Shown piece by piece: positions 23,746 through 32,642 of a stretch of DNA of 34,336 nt. Under the pieces are notes generated by a model. That model made no database searches. It was not told the DNA's origin and saw only the letters and a list, made by a program, of their open reading frames with translations. Within the stretch, counting starts at the first letter, position 1; the number at the start of each line of letters is the position of its first letter. Source of the stretch: Oscillospiraceae bacterium (GTDB taxonomy: Bacteria > Bacillota > Clostridia > Oscillospirales > CAG-382). A program made the position numbers and the translations under genes. The stretch lies in contig JAFLUP010000021.1 of NCBI GenBank assembly GCA_022508745.1, forward strand, positions 1 through 34,336, in the 5' to 3' direction.

Positions 23746-25050
23746 ATGGTGGAAATATTGGAAGTCCTTCCCGGAAGTCCCGCGGCAAAGGCAGGAGTTC
23801 TTCCCGGGGATGTGCTGCTTTCCGTCAACGGGGAAGCCATCCGGGATGTGTTGGATTACCGCTTTTTTGCCGTCGACCCCCACAGCACACTGGTGGTCTC
23901 CCGGGCAGGGGAGGAGCTGACCTTCCCGCTGCGCAACCGCGCTTATGAGGAGCTGGGGCTGGAATTCCGCAGTTATCTGATGGACGAAAAGAAGCATTGC
24001 GCAAACCATTGCATTTTCTGTTTCATCGACCAGAACCCTCCCGGTATGCGGGAAACCATTTACTTCAAGGATGACGACGAACGGCTCTCCTTTTTGCAGG
24101 GGAATTATGTCACCCTGACGAATTTGCAGGATCGGGACGTAGAACGCATCGTCAGGATGCGGATCTCCCCGGTGAATGTCTCCGTACATACCATGAACCC
24201 GTCCCTGCGGGTGCAGATGATGCGCAACCGTTTCGCGGGGGAAAAGCTCCGCTATCTGAAACAACTGGATGAGGGCGGAATCCGCATCAACGCCCAACTT
24301 GTTCTCTGCCGGGGCGTCAACGACGGGGAAGAACTGGATTACTCCATTGGGGAGTTATGTAAACTTGAAAATCTGGAAAGCCTCGCCGCCGTGCCCTGCG
24401 GGATGACCGCGCACCGGGAGGGGCTGACGGAGATCAAACCGTATGACCGCGCTTCCGCTTCCGACGTGATCGACCGCGTGGAGCGCATGGCGGCTCGCTG
24501 CTTGCAGCAGCGCGGGTCGCGCACGGTGTACGCTTCGGACGAGTTTTATCTGCTTGCCGAGCGCCCCATCCCCCCCGCGGAGGCCTACGAGGACTATCCG
24601 CAGCTGGACAACGGCGTGGGGATGCTGCGGCTGCACACGGAGGAGTTCCGGGACGCGCTGGAGTCTTATGAAGGAAAATGTGCGCGCAGACACGTCAGTA
24701 TCGCCACCGGCGTGGCGGCGGAGCTGCACATGAAGGAGCTTGCGGGGCTTGCCTGCGGGCGCTTCCCCTCCCTGCGGGTGGACGTACACGCCATCCGCAA
24801 CAAGTTCTTCGGGGAGAGCATCACCGTCAGCGGTCTTGTGACCGGCGGGGATCTGATCGAACAGCTTTCCGGTGTGGAGCTGGGGGACGTGCTGCTTCTG
24901 CCGGAGAATATGCTGCGGCACGAGGGAGATTTATTTCTGGACGGCGTAAGCCTGTCCGACGTGGAAGAAAAGTTGAAGATCCGGGTGGAAGTGACCGGGC
25001 GCGACGGGGAGGACCTGCTCGCGAAACTGCTTGGGGAAGGAGAGGAATAG
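23746..25050 (+). CDS. DUF512-type PDZ / radical SAM-like protein
   Basis: SD AAGGAGG; PDZ-like VLPGSPAAKAGVLPGDVLLSVNGEAI; CANHCIFCFIDQNPPGMRETIYFKDDDERLSFLQGNYVTLTN. Confidence 0.93.
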   Translation: MVEILEVLPGSPAAKAGVLPGDVLLSVNGEAIRDVLDYRFFAVDPHSTLVVSRAGEELTFPLRNRAYEELGLEFRSYLMDEKKHCANHCIFCFIDQNPPGMRETIYFKDDDERLSFLQGNYVTLTNLQDRDVERIVRMRISPVNVSVHTMNPSLRVQMMRNRFAGEKLRYLKQLDEGGIRINAQLVLCRGVNDGEELDYSIGELCKLENLESLAAVPCGMTAHREGLTEIKPYDRASASDVIDRVERMAARCLQQRGSRTVYASDEFYLLAERPIPPAEAYEDYPQLDNGVGMLRLHTEEFRDALESYEGKCARRHVSIATGVAAELHMKELAGLACGRFPSLRVDVHAIRNKFFGESITVSGLVTGGDLIEQLSGVELGDVLLLPENMLRHEGDLFLDGVSLSDVEEKLKIRVEVTGRDGEDLLAKLLGEGEE

Positions 25051-25054
25051 ACGC

Positions 25055-26377
25055 ATGGCCAATGGAATCGTTGCGGTGGTCGGGCGGCCGAATGTGGGCA
25101 AAAGTACGCTGTTCAACCGTCTGACGGGCGCGCGGGTCGCCATTGTGGAGGATACCCCCGGCGTCACGCGGGACCGCATTTACCGGGACGTGGAATGGAA
25201 CGGAAGAACCTTCCGGCTCATCGACACGGGTGGCATCGAGCCCCGGACGGACAGCTCGCTGCTGGTACAGATGCGGGATCAGGCGGAGGTCGCGATCCGT
25301 CATGCGGACGTGTTGGTGTTTTTGTGCGACCTGAAAAGCGGGTTGACGGACGCCGACAGGGATATCGCCACCATGCTGCGCAAGGCAAGAAAGCCGGTGC
25401 TGGTGGCGGTGAATAAGGTGGACAGCGTGGGGGAAACTCCCGCGGAGTTTTATGAATTCTACGCGCTGGGCTTTGAGGAGGTCTTCCCGCTTTCCTCCAT
25501 GAACGGCACCGGAACGGGCGACCTGCTGGATCGGGTGGTGGAACTGCTTCCGCCGGAGGAAGAAGCCTCCGACGACGAGGGACGGATCCGTATCGCCGTG
25601 ATCGGCAAACCCAACGCGGGGAAAAGCTCGCTGGTCAATCGCTTCTGCGGGGAGGAACGGGTCATCGTTTCCGACATGGCGGGAACCACCCGCGACGCGG
25701 TGGACACCTATGTGGACAACGCCTACGGCAGGTACATTCTGGTGGATACCGCCGGCATCCGCCGCAGCGCCCGGATCGAGGATCGGCTGGAAAAATACAG
25801 CGTCCTGCGGGCGAATATGGCGGTGGAAAACAGCGACGTGTGCCTGATCATGGTGGACGCGCAAGAGGGCGTCACGGCGCAGGATGAGCGCATCGCGGGT
25901 CTGGCGCATAACGCCGGAAAAGCCAGCGTAATCGTCATCAACAAATGGGACCTGATCGAAAAGGACAACAAGACCCATGACGATTTCATGAAGCAGGTTC
26001 GCACCGCCCTCGCCTATATGACCTACGCCCCCGTGGTGTTCGTTTCCGCAAAGACCGGGCAGCGCCTGGATAAAATCTTTACCTTGGTCAACGACGTTTA
26101 CCGGGAATCCTGCAAGCGCGTCACCACCGGCGTGCTGAACGATTTCCTTTCGGATATCACCGAGCGGGTCCAGCCGCCCACGGATAAGGGCAGACGGCTG
26201 AAGCTCTATTACATGACCCAAACGGCCACCAATCCGCCTACTTTTGCCTGCTTCTGCAACAGTGCGGAGCTGTTCCACTATTCGTATCAGCGGTATATCG
26301 AAAACTGCCTGCGCAACACCTTCGGCTTTGCGGGCACACCCATCCGCTTGATCATCAAACAGAAGGGAGACGAGTGA
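25055..26377 (+). CDS. der: Ribosome-associated GTPase Der (EngA)
   Basis: Two G domains: VGRPNVGKSTLFNRLTG...DTPGVTRD and IGKPNAGKSSLVNRF...DMAGTTRDAVD; KH-like C-terminus. Confidence 0.97.
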   Translation: MANGIVAVVGRPNVGKSTLFNRLTGARVAIVEDTPGVTRDRIYRDVEWNGRTFRLIDTGGIEPRTDSSLLVQMRDQAEVAIRHADVLVFLCDLKSGLTDADRDIATMLRKARKPVLVAVNKVDSVGETPAEFYEFYALGFEEVFPLSSMNGTGTGDLLDRVVELLPPEEEASDDEGRIRIAVIGKPNAGKSSLVNRFCGEERVIVSDMAGTTRDAVDTYVDNAYGRYILVDTAGIRRSARIEDRLEKYSVLRANMAVENSDVCLIMVDAQEGVTAQDERIAGLAHNAGKASVIVINKWDLIEKDNKTHDDFMKQVRTALAYMTYAPVVFVSAKTGQRLDKIFTLVNDVYRESCKRVTTGVLNDFLSDITERVQPPTDKGRRLKLYYMTQTATNPPTFACFCNSAELFHYSYQRYIENCLRNTFGFAGTPIRLIIKQKGDE

Positions 26378-26378
26378 T

Positions 26379-27137
26379 ATGCTGCAATTCTTCGAATGGT
26401 TCTGGGAGGCGATCGGCATCCCGGCGCGTCTGGGCATGGCGGACGGTCAGTCCTTTCAAGGGTTCTTTATCTGGATGTACAATCAGTTCAGCGGGCAGGG
26501 GAAGGATCTTCCTGCCGCTCTGACCTTCTGCGGTGCGGCGCTGCTATGCAGCATCCTGCCGTATCTGCTGGGGAGCCTGAACACCGCGATCATCGTTTCC
26601 CGGTTGAAATACCACGACGACATTCGGAATCACGGCTCCGGCAACGCGGGTCTGACCAACATGGCGCGGGTCTTTGGAAAGAAAGGCGCGCTGTTGACGC
26701 TGCTGGGCGATATGGCAAAGCAGTTTGTCTCCGTCGTGATCGGGATTGTGGTCTGTGGGGAGTGGGGCGCGTACCTTGCGGGCGTGTTCTGTATGTTCGG
26801 GCATATTTTCCCTTTGTATTACCACTTCCGCGGGGGAAAGGGCGTGCTGACCGCCGCCACCATGATCCTGATGATCGACTGGCAGGTCTTCCTGATCGCC
26901 TTCGCGCTGTTCGTTCTGACGGTGCTGCTCACCCGGTACGTCTCCCTCGGTTCCATCATCGCGGGCTTTGCACTGCCCGGTATCGTCTATACCAGCGCCA
27001 AAGTGCGGGGATTTGCGCCCGGTCTCCCGGCGATGATCTTCTCCATTTTCATCGGGTTGATGCTGATCTTTATGCACCGGTCCAATATCCGCCGCCTGTT
27101 TGAAGGCACGGAAAACAAGTTCAAGTTTAAGAAGTAA
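26379..27137 (+). CDS. plsY: Acyl-phosphate:glycerol-3-phosphate acyltransferase PlsY
   Basis: GSLNTAIIVSRLKYHDDIRNHGSGNAGLTNMARVFGKKGAL, GHIFPLYYHFRGGKGVLTA; about 60-aa N-terminal extension. Confidence 0.93.
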   Translation: MLQFFEWFWEAIGIPARLGMADGQSFQGFFIWMYNQFSGQGKDLPAALTFCGAALLCSILPYLLGSLNTAIIVSRLKYHDDIRNHGSGNAGLTNMARVFGKKGALLTLLGDMAKQFVSVVIGIVVCGEWGAYLAGVFCMFGHIFPLYYHFRGGKGVLTAATMILMIDWQVFLIAFALFVLTVLLTRYVSLGSIIAGFALPGIVYTSAKVRGFAPGLPAMIFSIFIGLMLIFMHRSNIRRLFEGTENKFKFKK

Positions 27138-27151
27138 ATGCCGGAACAAGG

Positions 27152-27185
27152 AAAACCCTCGATACGCCGTATCGAGGGTTTTTTC
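27152..27185 (+). terminator. plsY terminator
   Basis: AAAACCCTCGATACG-C-CGTATCGAGGGTTTT, near-perfect 31-bp palindrome, then TT. Confidence 0.88.
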
Positions 27186-27198
27186 ATGGGGAAACGCA

Positions 27199-27510
27199 CT
27201 ATGTATCGTCTTTTTGGGAAGGAAGATTTTCTATGATAAAGCTGAGGTCGTCCTTGCAGAGCTTTTGTATCGCAAGGGATTTTGCTGTATTGGATACCAT
27301 TCGATCTGAATTTTCCACCAGATGACCAAATCCGTAAAGGATAAAGGATCCGATCCAAGAAAGCAGGGGACCGATGAGCATGAAAATGATTCCGACAATG
27401 ATGGCTTCGTTAACCAGGAGCACGATTCCAAGTAATATCGAGGCGGCGCTCCCTATCCCGCAGAGAACCATTGCCAACATTTTGATTTTTCCGCCGATGT
27501 TGCTGAACAT
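27199..27510 (-). CDS. Small two-TM hypothetical protein
   Basis: MFSNIGGKIKMLAMVLCGIGSAASILLGIVLLVNEAIIVGIIFMLIGPLLSWIGSFILYGFGHLVENSDRM. Confidence 0.8.
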   Translation of the reverse strand: MFSNIGGKIKMLAMVLCGIGSAASILLGIVLLVNEAIIVGIIFMLIGPLLSWIGSFILYGFGHLVENSDRMVSNTAKSLAIQKLCKDDLSFIIENLPSQKDDT

Positions 27511-27538
27511 GATTTATACAACTCCTTTTTTCCAATGT

Positions 27539-27597
27539 GGCGAATCTTTGGCGAATCTTTATAGAAAGATTGTATCAAAATGCCACCATATTGTCAA
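27539..27597 (-). promoter_or_regulatory. Promoter and leader of the two-TM gene, with an 11-bp tandem repeat
   Basis: Reverse strand TTGACA (27592-27597), 17 bp, TACAAT (27569-27574); GGCGAATCTTT at 27539-27549 and 27550-27560. Confidence 0.75.
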
Positions 27598-27746
27598 GCC
27601 GTTTTTCGATAAATATGGGGCAAAAAAGGGAGAAGCGATATGGAAATGGTCAGTTTGTGAAAGACCCGAAAGAAAAAAGGACACAGTCGGTAGAAGGCGG
27701 CGATGAAGGGATTCACGCCGATCGGGAGCTGATTGCATAGAAAAAC

Positions 27747-27785
27747 GCCGGATACGGTTCCAAACCAACCGTATCCGGCATTTTT
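27747..27785 (-). terminator. iscS-iscU terminator
   Basis: GCCGGATACGGTT (27747-27759) / AACCGTATCCGGC (27767-27779). Confidence 0.8.
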
Positions 27786-27792
27786 GTTGCTT

Positions 27793-28197
27793 TTATCCTT
27801 CTGCGACCGCTACCGCCGGCTTCTTGCCGGAACGGGTTTCGTAGTCCTCGATGGCGGCGCGGATGGCCTCCTCCGCCAGCACCGAGCAGTGCATCTTGTG
27901 CGCCGGCAGTCCGTCCAGCGCTTCCGCGATGGCCTTGTTGGTCAGCGCCAGCGCTTCGCTGATGGGTTTGCCTTTGATCATCTCCGTCGCCATGGAGCTG
28001 GAGGCGATGGCGGAGCCGCACCCGAAGGTTTCGAACTTGACGTCCACGATGACGTCGTTTTCGATCTTCAGGTAGATCTTCATAATATCGCCGCAGCGGG
28101 CGTTGCCCACTTCTCCTACGCCGTCGGCGTCTTCCATGGTGCCCACGTTGCGGGGGTTGGTGAAATGGTCCATGACCTTTTCGCTATACAGTGCCAT
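27793..28197 (-). CDS. iscU: Fe-S cluster assembly scaffold IscU/NifU-like
   Basis: MALYSEKVMDHFTNPRNVGTMEDADGVGEVGNARCGDIMKIYLKIEN...TFGCGSAIASSSMATEMIKGK...KMHCSVLAEEAIRAAIEDY. Confidence 0.96.
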   Translation of the reverse strand: MALYSEKVMDHFTNPRNVGTMEDADGVGEVGNARCGDIMKIYLKIENDVIVDVKFETFGCGSAIASSSMATEMIKGKPISEALALTNKAIAEALDGLPAHKMHCSVLAEEAIRAAIEDYETRSGKKPAVAVAEG

Positions 28198-28226
28198 ATG
28201 CTTTCTTCATCCTTTCCGATTGCTCT

Positions 28227-29423
28227 TTACAGCAGAAATGCTTCTTCGCCCGCTTCTAATTTTTGCCACACCGGGGACATCCCGCGCAGCCTTTCCACCG
28301 CCCACGGGACCCATTGCAGCACGGCGTTTACGTCTTCCTCGGTGTTTTCCGCGTCCAGCGTCAGCCGCAGGGAGCCGTGCGCCACCTCGTGGGGCCGCCC
28401 GATGGCGAGCAGCACATGGCTGGGCTCTAAAGAGCCGGAGGTGCAGGCGGAGCCGGAGGAGGCGTAAATGCCCTTCATGTCTAACAGCAGGAGTAACGAT
28501 TCCCCTTCGATGCCTTCAAAGCAGAAGCTGACGTTGCCCGGAAGCCGCGCGTCGCGGTCCCCGTTGAGGGCGCAGTGGGGGATCTTCCCCAGCCCTTCGA
28601 TCAGCTTATCCCGCAGAGAACCGACATATGCGGCGTTTTCTTCCATGTGATCCACGGCGTCTCGCAGAGCCGCCGCCATGCCGACGATGCCGGCGACGTT
28701 TTCCGTCCCCGCGCGCTTGCCACGCTCCTGTGCGCCGCCTTCCACCAGCGTCGCCAGCGGGATCCCTTTGCGGCAGTACAGCAAGCCCACGCCCTTCGGC
28801 CCGTGGAACTTGTGAGCGGAGATGGTGAGCAGATCCACGTTTTGTGCCTTGACGTCGATGGGCAGATGCCCTGCCGCCTGTACCGCGTCCGTGTGGAACA
28901 GCACACCCTTCTCCCGGCAGACCGCACCGATCTCCGCGATGGGTTGTACGGTGCCGATCTCGTTGTTGGCGTACATAACGCTGACCAGACAGGTGTCCGG
29001 TCGGATGGCGGCACGGACTTCTTCTGCGCTGACGAGCCCGCTTTCGTGCACGTCCAGCAGGGTGATCTCAAAACCTTCGCGCCCGAGCTGCTCCAGCGTG
29101 TGCAGCACCGCGTGATGCTCAAATGCCGTGGAGATGATGTGCGTTTTTCCTTGCTTTTTGCCCCAGATCGCGGCGGTCCGCAGGGCTTGGTTGTCCCCTT
29201 CGCTGCCGCCGGAGTTGAAGGTGATCTCCCGCGGGGTGGCGCCGATCATGGTCGCCAGCGCTTCCCGGGCGGTTTCGAGTGCTTCTTTCGCCTTCTGACC
29301 GGGTGTATGCAGGCTGGAGGGGTTGCCGTATACTTCCGTGAGGAAGGGCAGCATCGCATCCAGTGCCGTCTTGCTCAACGCCGTGGTGGCGGCATGATCC
29401 AGATAAATTGGTCTTTCTCCCAT
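28227..29423 (-). CDS. iscS: Cysteine desulfurase IscS/NifS-like
   Basis: MGERPIYLDHAATTALSKTALDAMLPFLTEVYGNPSSLH...SAHKFHGPKGVGLLYCRKG...ASSGSACTSGSLEPSHVL. Start 29423; ORF-track N-extension overlaps the promoter. Confidence 0.96.
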   Translation of the reverse strand: MGERPIYLDHAATTALSKTALDAMLPFLTEVYGNPSSLHTPGQKAKEALETAREALATMIGATPREITFNSGGSEGDNQALRTAAIWGKKQGKTHIISTAFEHHAVLHTLEQLGREGFEITLLDVHESGLVSAEEVRAAIRPDTCLVSVMYANNEIGTVQPIAEIGAVCREKGVLFHTDAVQAAGHLPIDVKAQNVDLLTISAHKFHGPKGVGLLYCRKGIPLATLVEGGAQERGKRAGTENVAGIVGMAAALRDAVDHMEENAAYVGSLRDKLIEGLGKIPHCALNGDRDARLPGNVSFCFEGIEGESLLLLLDMKGIYASSGSACTSGSLEPSHVLLAIGRPHEVAHGSLRLTLDAENTEEDVNAVLQWVPWAVERLRGMSPVWQKLEAGEEAFLL

Positions 29424-29464
29424 GTTTATGACCTTTCTTTTATGGTTCCATTCAGTTCGGTAGC

Positions 29465-29512
29465 AGTATAGCATAGAAAACCCACCTTGTCAATAGGATT
29501 AAACAAGGTGGG
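29465..29512 (-). promoter_or_regulatory. iscS-iscU promoter overlapping a 10-bp inverted repeat
   Basis: Reverse strand TTGACA (29488-29493), 17 bp, TATACT (29465-29470); CCCACCTTGT (29481-29490) / ACAAGGTGGG (29503-29512). Confidence 0.82.
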
Positions 29513-29551
29513 AAAATTTATTTATGATATTTGTGCTATTTTATGAAAAAC

Positions 29552-30451
29552 TCATTCCGTTCGTACGGCAAATAATTTGTATTCGCATTCCTCAAAAATG
29601 GACTCTTCGCCGGTTGAGGAAACATATTTCGTACATATACAGTTGCCGAACTCATCGTATTCATAGCGACGAATTGTCTCGCTGCCGGGCTCTATGGACA
29701 CCGCTTTTTCTGTCAGCCTGCCTGTGCTGTCATACGTATAGCTTTCATATTCAAAAACTTCGCCTTCGTAAAAGCTCTCGTATTTTAAGAGGTTTCCGTT
29801 TTCATCGTAGGTGTATTCTTTTTGTTTTACATCGTCTGTGTATTGTGCAAGGGGATCATCGCCGGCAGTATAATACCAAACCAATACATGCCCTTCCGAA
29901 TCTTTGCTGCTTTTTGTATAGCTGCCGTCCTCGGCGTATTCATAATCGTATTGGTTTGTAACGGAACCGCCTGTCTCAACCGTTTTAATTAGTTTTCCGG
30001 AATCATCGTAGGTGTATTCCGTCGTTGTTGTTCCTCCGGACCAATGTGTATATTTTATGACCCTGTCTTTTTCATCATATTCCCATTTTTCAGCGGTCAG
30101 CGCTTTATCATCGCCGTCTTTTTCATCGATTCGGACGAGACGTCGTTGATCGTCATATGTATAGTAACTGCGTGAACCGCTGGCATATTCGATTACAGAA
30201 AGATTCCCCCACTCATCATATTCATACGTCATCCAATCTCCTAAAATTGGATAGCTGACTTTATAAAGCATCCGTTTTTCGATAGTGGGATAGGGCAAAG
30301 AGGTTTCCTCGGATGCTGCCGATGCTATCGATGCACTGCTGGTTTCTTCTGCGCTGCCCTCGGGTGCTGTGTTGGATTTGCAAGCGGTAAGTGAAAATGC
30401 CGCAAAGCATAGCGTAAGAGTGAAAGCGATGAGTTTAGTGATTTTTTTCAA
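29552..30451 (-). CDS. Lipoprotein with YD/RHS-like repeats
   Basis: Lipobox LTAC; repeats such as YEYDEWGNL, YYTYDDQRRLVRI, YTYDDSGKLIK, YTYDENGNLLKYES, YTYDSTGRLTEK, YEYDEFGNCI. TTG start at 30451 has GGGAGGG SD spacing; ORF-track start 30469 precedes the SD. Confidence 0.82.
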   Translation of the reverse strand: MKKITKLIAFTLTLCFAAFSLTACKSNTAPEGSAEETSSASIASAASEETSLPYPTIEKRMLYKVSYPILGDWMTYEYDEWGNLSVIEYASGSRSYYTYDDQRRLVRIDEKDGDDKALTAEKWEYDEKDRVIKYTHWSGGTTTTEYTYDDSGKLIKTVETGGSVTNQYDYEYAEDGSYTKSSKDSEGHVLVWYYTAGDDPLAQYTDDVKQKEYTYDENGNLLKYESFYEGEVFEYESYTYDSTGRLTEKAVSIEPGSETIRRYEYDEFGNCICTKYVSSTGEESIFEECEYKLFAVRTE

Positions 30452-31604
30452 TTTCAAATACCCTCCCATTGTCGTTATGATTTAGATTTGAAGCCATACC
30501 AAGGTATATCTTATCTTCTGTGACAGCAAGGCAAGCAGCCGGAATTTCATGTTTCAGCTCTGCAGCTACCGTAAAAGCATCTTGACCGTATTTGTAAATT
30601 ACGGAAGTACTGTTTTCTCCGGGGATCGTTTTTATGCTTAATACATACAATTCATCGTTGTATACATATAAGTCGTTTACGGTGCCTCCGTTAGGAAGCT
30701 CGATCTCCCGCAAACTGTCCGCAGAGGAGCAAGCGTAAAGCTTTGTTGAGGAGAAATAAAGCGTTGTGCCGATATTCACAGCTGCGCTTAGGTCTTTTGA
30801 TACTCCGTTTAAACTGCCAAGCGTGACTTTGTCGCTCCAGTCCGCGGCGAATACAAACTGACTGCCGTCGTATTGATAAAGCATACCGCTGCAAAAAGCA
30901 TAAAGCTCATGATCGATAGTTAATAGATGGTAATATCTGCCGAATGGTCCGCTTTTCACTGGCTGCGCACCTTGGTCAAGCAAGGGCATAACACCGAAAC
31001 TATTGCCGTTGTCCTCCGAAACAGCAACGTAATAATGTTCGTGGTCCGCCTCGTACTCGACAGCGGCAAAGAGCTTGCCGTCATAGGCAGCGATATCCCA
31101 GCAATGGGAAGAATTGGGAATGGTGCGCTTGACTTTCCATTCGTCGTTTTCCAGATAGTAATAGTTGCACAGATCCCAGCCGTCTTGTCTTGCATCTGTC
31201 CCCGGAACGGTCAACACACCGTTCAGCACGACAAATTCATTTACTTCTTCATCGGGTACGGATCCAAGCTGCTCCCATTCCTCCTGCGCGATGCAATACC
31301 GCCACATATCGACAGGACCGGAGTTCACATTCCAATTTCCGCCCCCGACATATAGCATTCCATCTAATACATACATATCAAGCACTCGAATGCTTGTGCC
31401 AGCGGTGCTGTAGCGGGATCCTTGCGGTGCGCCAAGATCTTTATAGGTGGAAGTAACGTCTTCGGAGAGCGTATTTTCGGAGGCGGTTATCGATCTGTCG
31501 GAACTTTCCGGCGAAGCCGAGGAGAGGTCGTCATTTGACCGGCTGCAGCCGGAGGAAAAAATGGTCAAAAGTACAAGTAAAAAAATAAGAAATCGCTCCT
31601 TCAA
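30435..31604 (-). CDS. Lipoprotein, probable beta-propeller/Kelch-like
   Basis: Lipobox FSSGC; repeated blade-like segments (LDMYVLDGMLYVGGG, FVVLNGVLTVPG, IAAYDGKLFAAVEY, LYVYNDELYVLSI, LAVTEDKIYLGMAS). TTG 31604 fits the AAAGGAG SD better than GTG 31610. Confidence 0.78.
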   Translation of the reverse strand: MKERFLIFLLVLLTIFSSGCSRSNDDLSSASPESSDRSITASENTLSEDVTSTYKDLGAPQGSRYSTAGTSIRVLDMYVLDGMLYVGGGNWNVNSGPVDMWRYCIAQEEWEQLGSVPDEEVNEFVVLNGVLTVPGTDARQDGWDLCNYYYLENDEWKVKRTIPNSSHCWDIAAYDGKLFAAVEYEADHEHYYVAVSEDNGNSFGVMPLLDQGAQPVKSGPFGRYYHLLTIDHELYAFCSGMLYQYDGSQFVFAADWSDKVTLGSLNGVSKDLSAAVNIGTTLYFSSTKLYACSSADSLREIELPNGGTVNDLYVYNDELYVLSIKTIPGENSTSVIYKYGQDAFTVAAELKHEIPAACLAVTEDKIYLGMASNLNHNDNGRVFEIEKNH

Positions 31605-31695
31605 ATGCACCGCTCCTTTCTGTTCACAAATACAAAAAATGAAGCATGGATGTGCGATATCTTGCGATTCTGTCCATGCTTATGCTACATTGGGT

Positions 31696-31724
31696 ATTAT
31701 ATCGCGTTTGATTGTATTTGTCAA
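31696..31724 (-). promoter_or_regulatory. Promoter of the lipoprotein pair
   Basis: Reverse strand TTGACA (31719-31724), 17 bp, TATAAT (31696-31701). Confidence 0.82.
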
Positions 31725-31830
31725 GCTTTTTTAAAGGATCGTTAGGCTTTCCTATTCGATTTTGGACTTTTGCATAGTTTTCAATCGAGGAAAAAGATGT
31801 GCACGCTTAAGTTTTTATGAAATATGCACA

Positions 31831-31860
31831 ATGAAAAGGCGGTATGCGCCGCCTTTTCAT
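31831..31860 (-). terminator. Terminator downstream of the acetyltransferase gene
   Basis: ATGAAAAGGCGG-tatgcg-CCGCCTTTTCAT. Confidence 0.7.
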
Positions 31861-31877
31861 TTTCACCGGAATTGTCG

Positions 31878-32489
31878 TTACAGCTCTACCGGTCGCCCTT
31901 TTCCATAAAACAGCTTGTCCTGCTCCGTGATCTCCCGCAGGACGCGGCAGGGGTTGCCCACGGCGACCACGTTCGCAGGGACGTCCTTCGTCACCACGCT
32001 GCCCGCGCCGATGACGGTGTTGTCCCCGATGGTCACGCCGGGCAGAAGGATGGCGCCCGCGCCGATCCAGACGTTGTTCCCGATGTGGATCGGCAGGTTG
32101 TACTGGTACGCTTGTTCCCGCAGAGAGGGATCCACCGGATGCCCGGCGGTGGCGACGGTCACGTTGGGACCGAACATACAGTAGTCCCCCACGGTGATCT
32201 CGCAGTCGTCCACCAGCGTCAGGTTGAAATTCGCGTAGACGTTCTTGCCGAAGGTGACGAACTTGCCCGCCCAGTTGGCGTGGAAGGGCGGCTCGATGTA
32301 GCAGCCTTCCCCGATGGAGCGGAACATCTTGCGGAGCATTTCCGTGCGTTTTTCCGCCTCGTGCGGGCGGGTGGCGTTGTATTCGTATAGCAGCTCCAGC
32401 CGCTGGAGCTGTTCCATTTGCAGGGTTTCGTCCAGCGGCAGATACAGCCGTCCGTCCGCCATGCGTGCGTGAATGTCGGATTTTTCCAT
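31878..32489 (-). CDS. Maltose/galactoside O-acetyltransferase-like hexapeptide acyltransferase
   Basis: GCYIEPPFHANWAGKFVTFGKNVYANFNLTLVDDCEITVGDYCMFGPNVTVATAGHPVD...IHIGNNVWIGAGAILLPGVTIGDNTVIGAGSVVTKDVPANVVAVGNPCRVLRE. Confidence 0.93.
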   Translation of the reverse strand: MEKSDIHARMADGRLYLPLDETLQMEQLQRLELLYEYNATRPHEAEKRTEMLRKMFRSIGEGCYIEPPFHANWAGKFVTFGKNVYANFNLTLVDDCEITVGDYCMFGPNVTVATAGHPVDPSLREQAYQYNLPIHIGNNVWIGAGAILLPGVTIGDNTVIGAGSVVTKDVPANVVAVGNPCRVLREITEQDKLFYGKGRPVEL

Positions 32490-32575
32490 ATTGGTATCTC
32501 CTTTTTCTTTTGCACGGTCAGTATACCACACCCAAAACAAAAATGCAACCACAGAAAAGTTTTTGAGGAATTTTC

Positions 32576-32605
32576 AAGGGGACTTTTTTTTCAAAAAGTC
32601 CCCTT
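32576..32605 (-). terminator. Hairpin downstream of clpB, probable terminator
   Basis: AAGGGGACTTTTT-tttc-AAAAAGTCCCCTT, 13-bp perfect stem; weak T run. Confidence 0.55.
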
Positions 32606-32642
32606 GCATGGGGTGTGGGGCAACATCCCACGATCTCCCCGG

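Noticed and set aside
24827-26437. 536-aa minus-strand ORF
   Set aside because: Antisense to DUF512-type gene and der, both clearly coding on the plus strand.
28575-29471. 298-aa plus-strand ORF
   Set aside because: Antisense to iscS; no motif.
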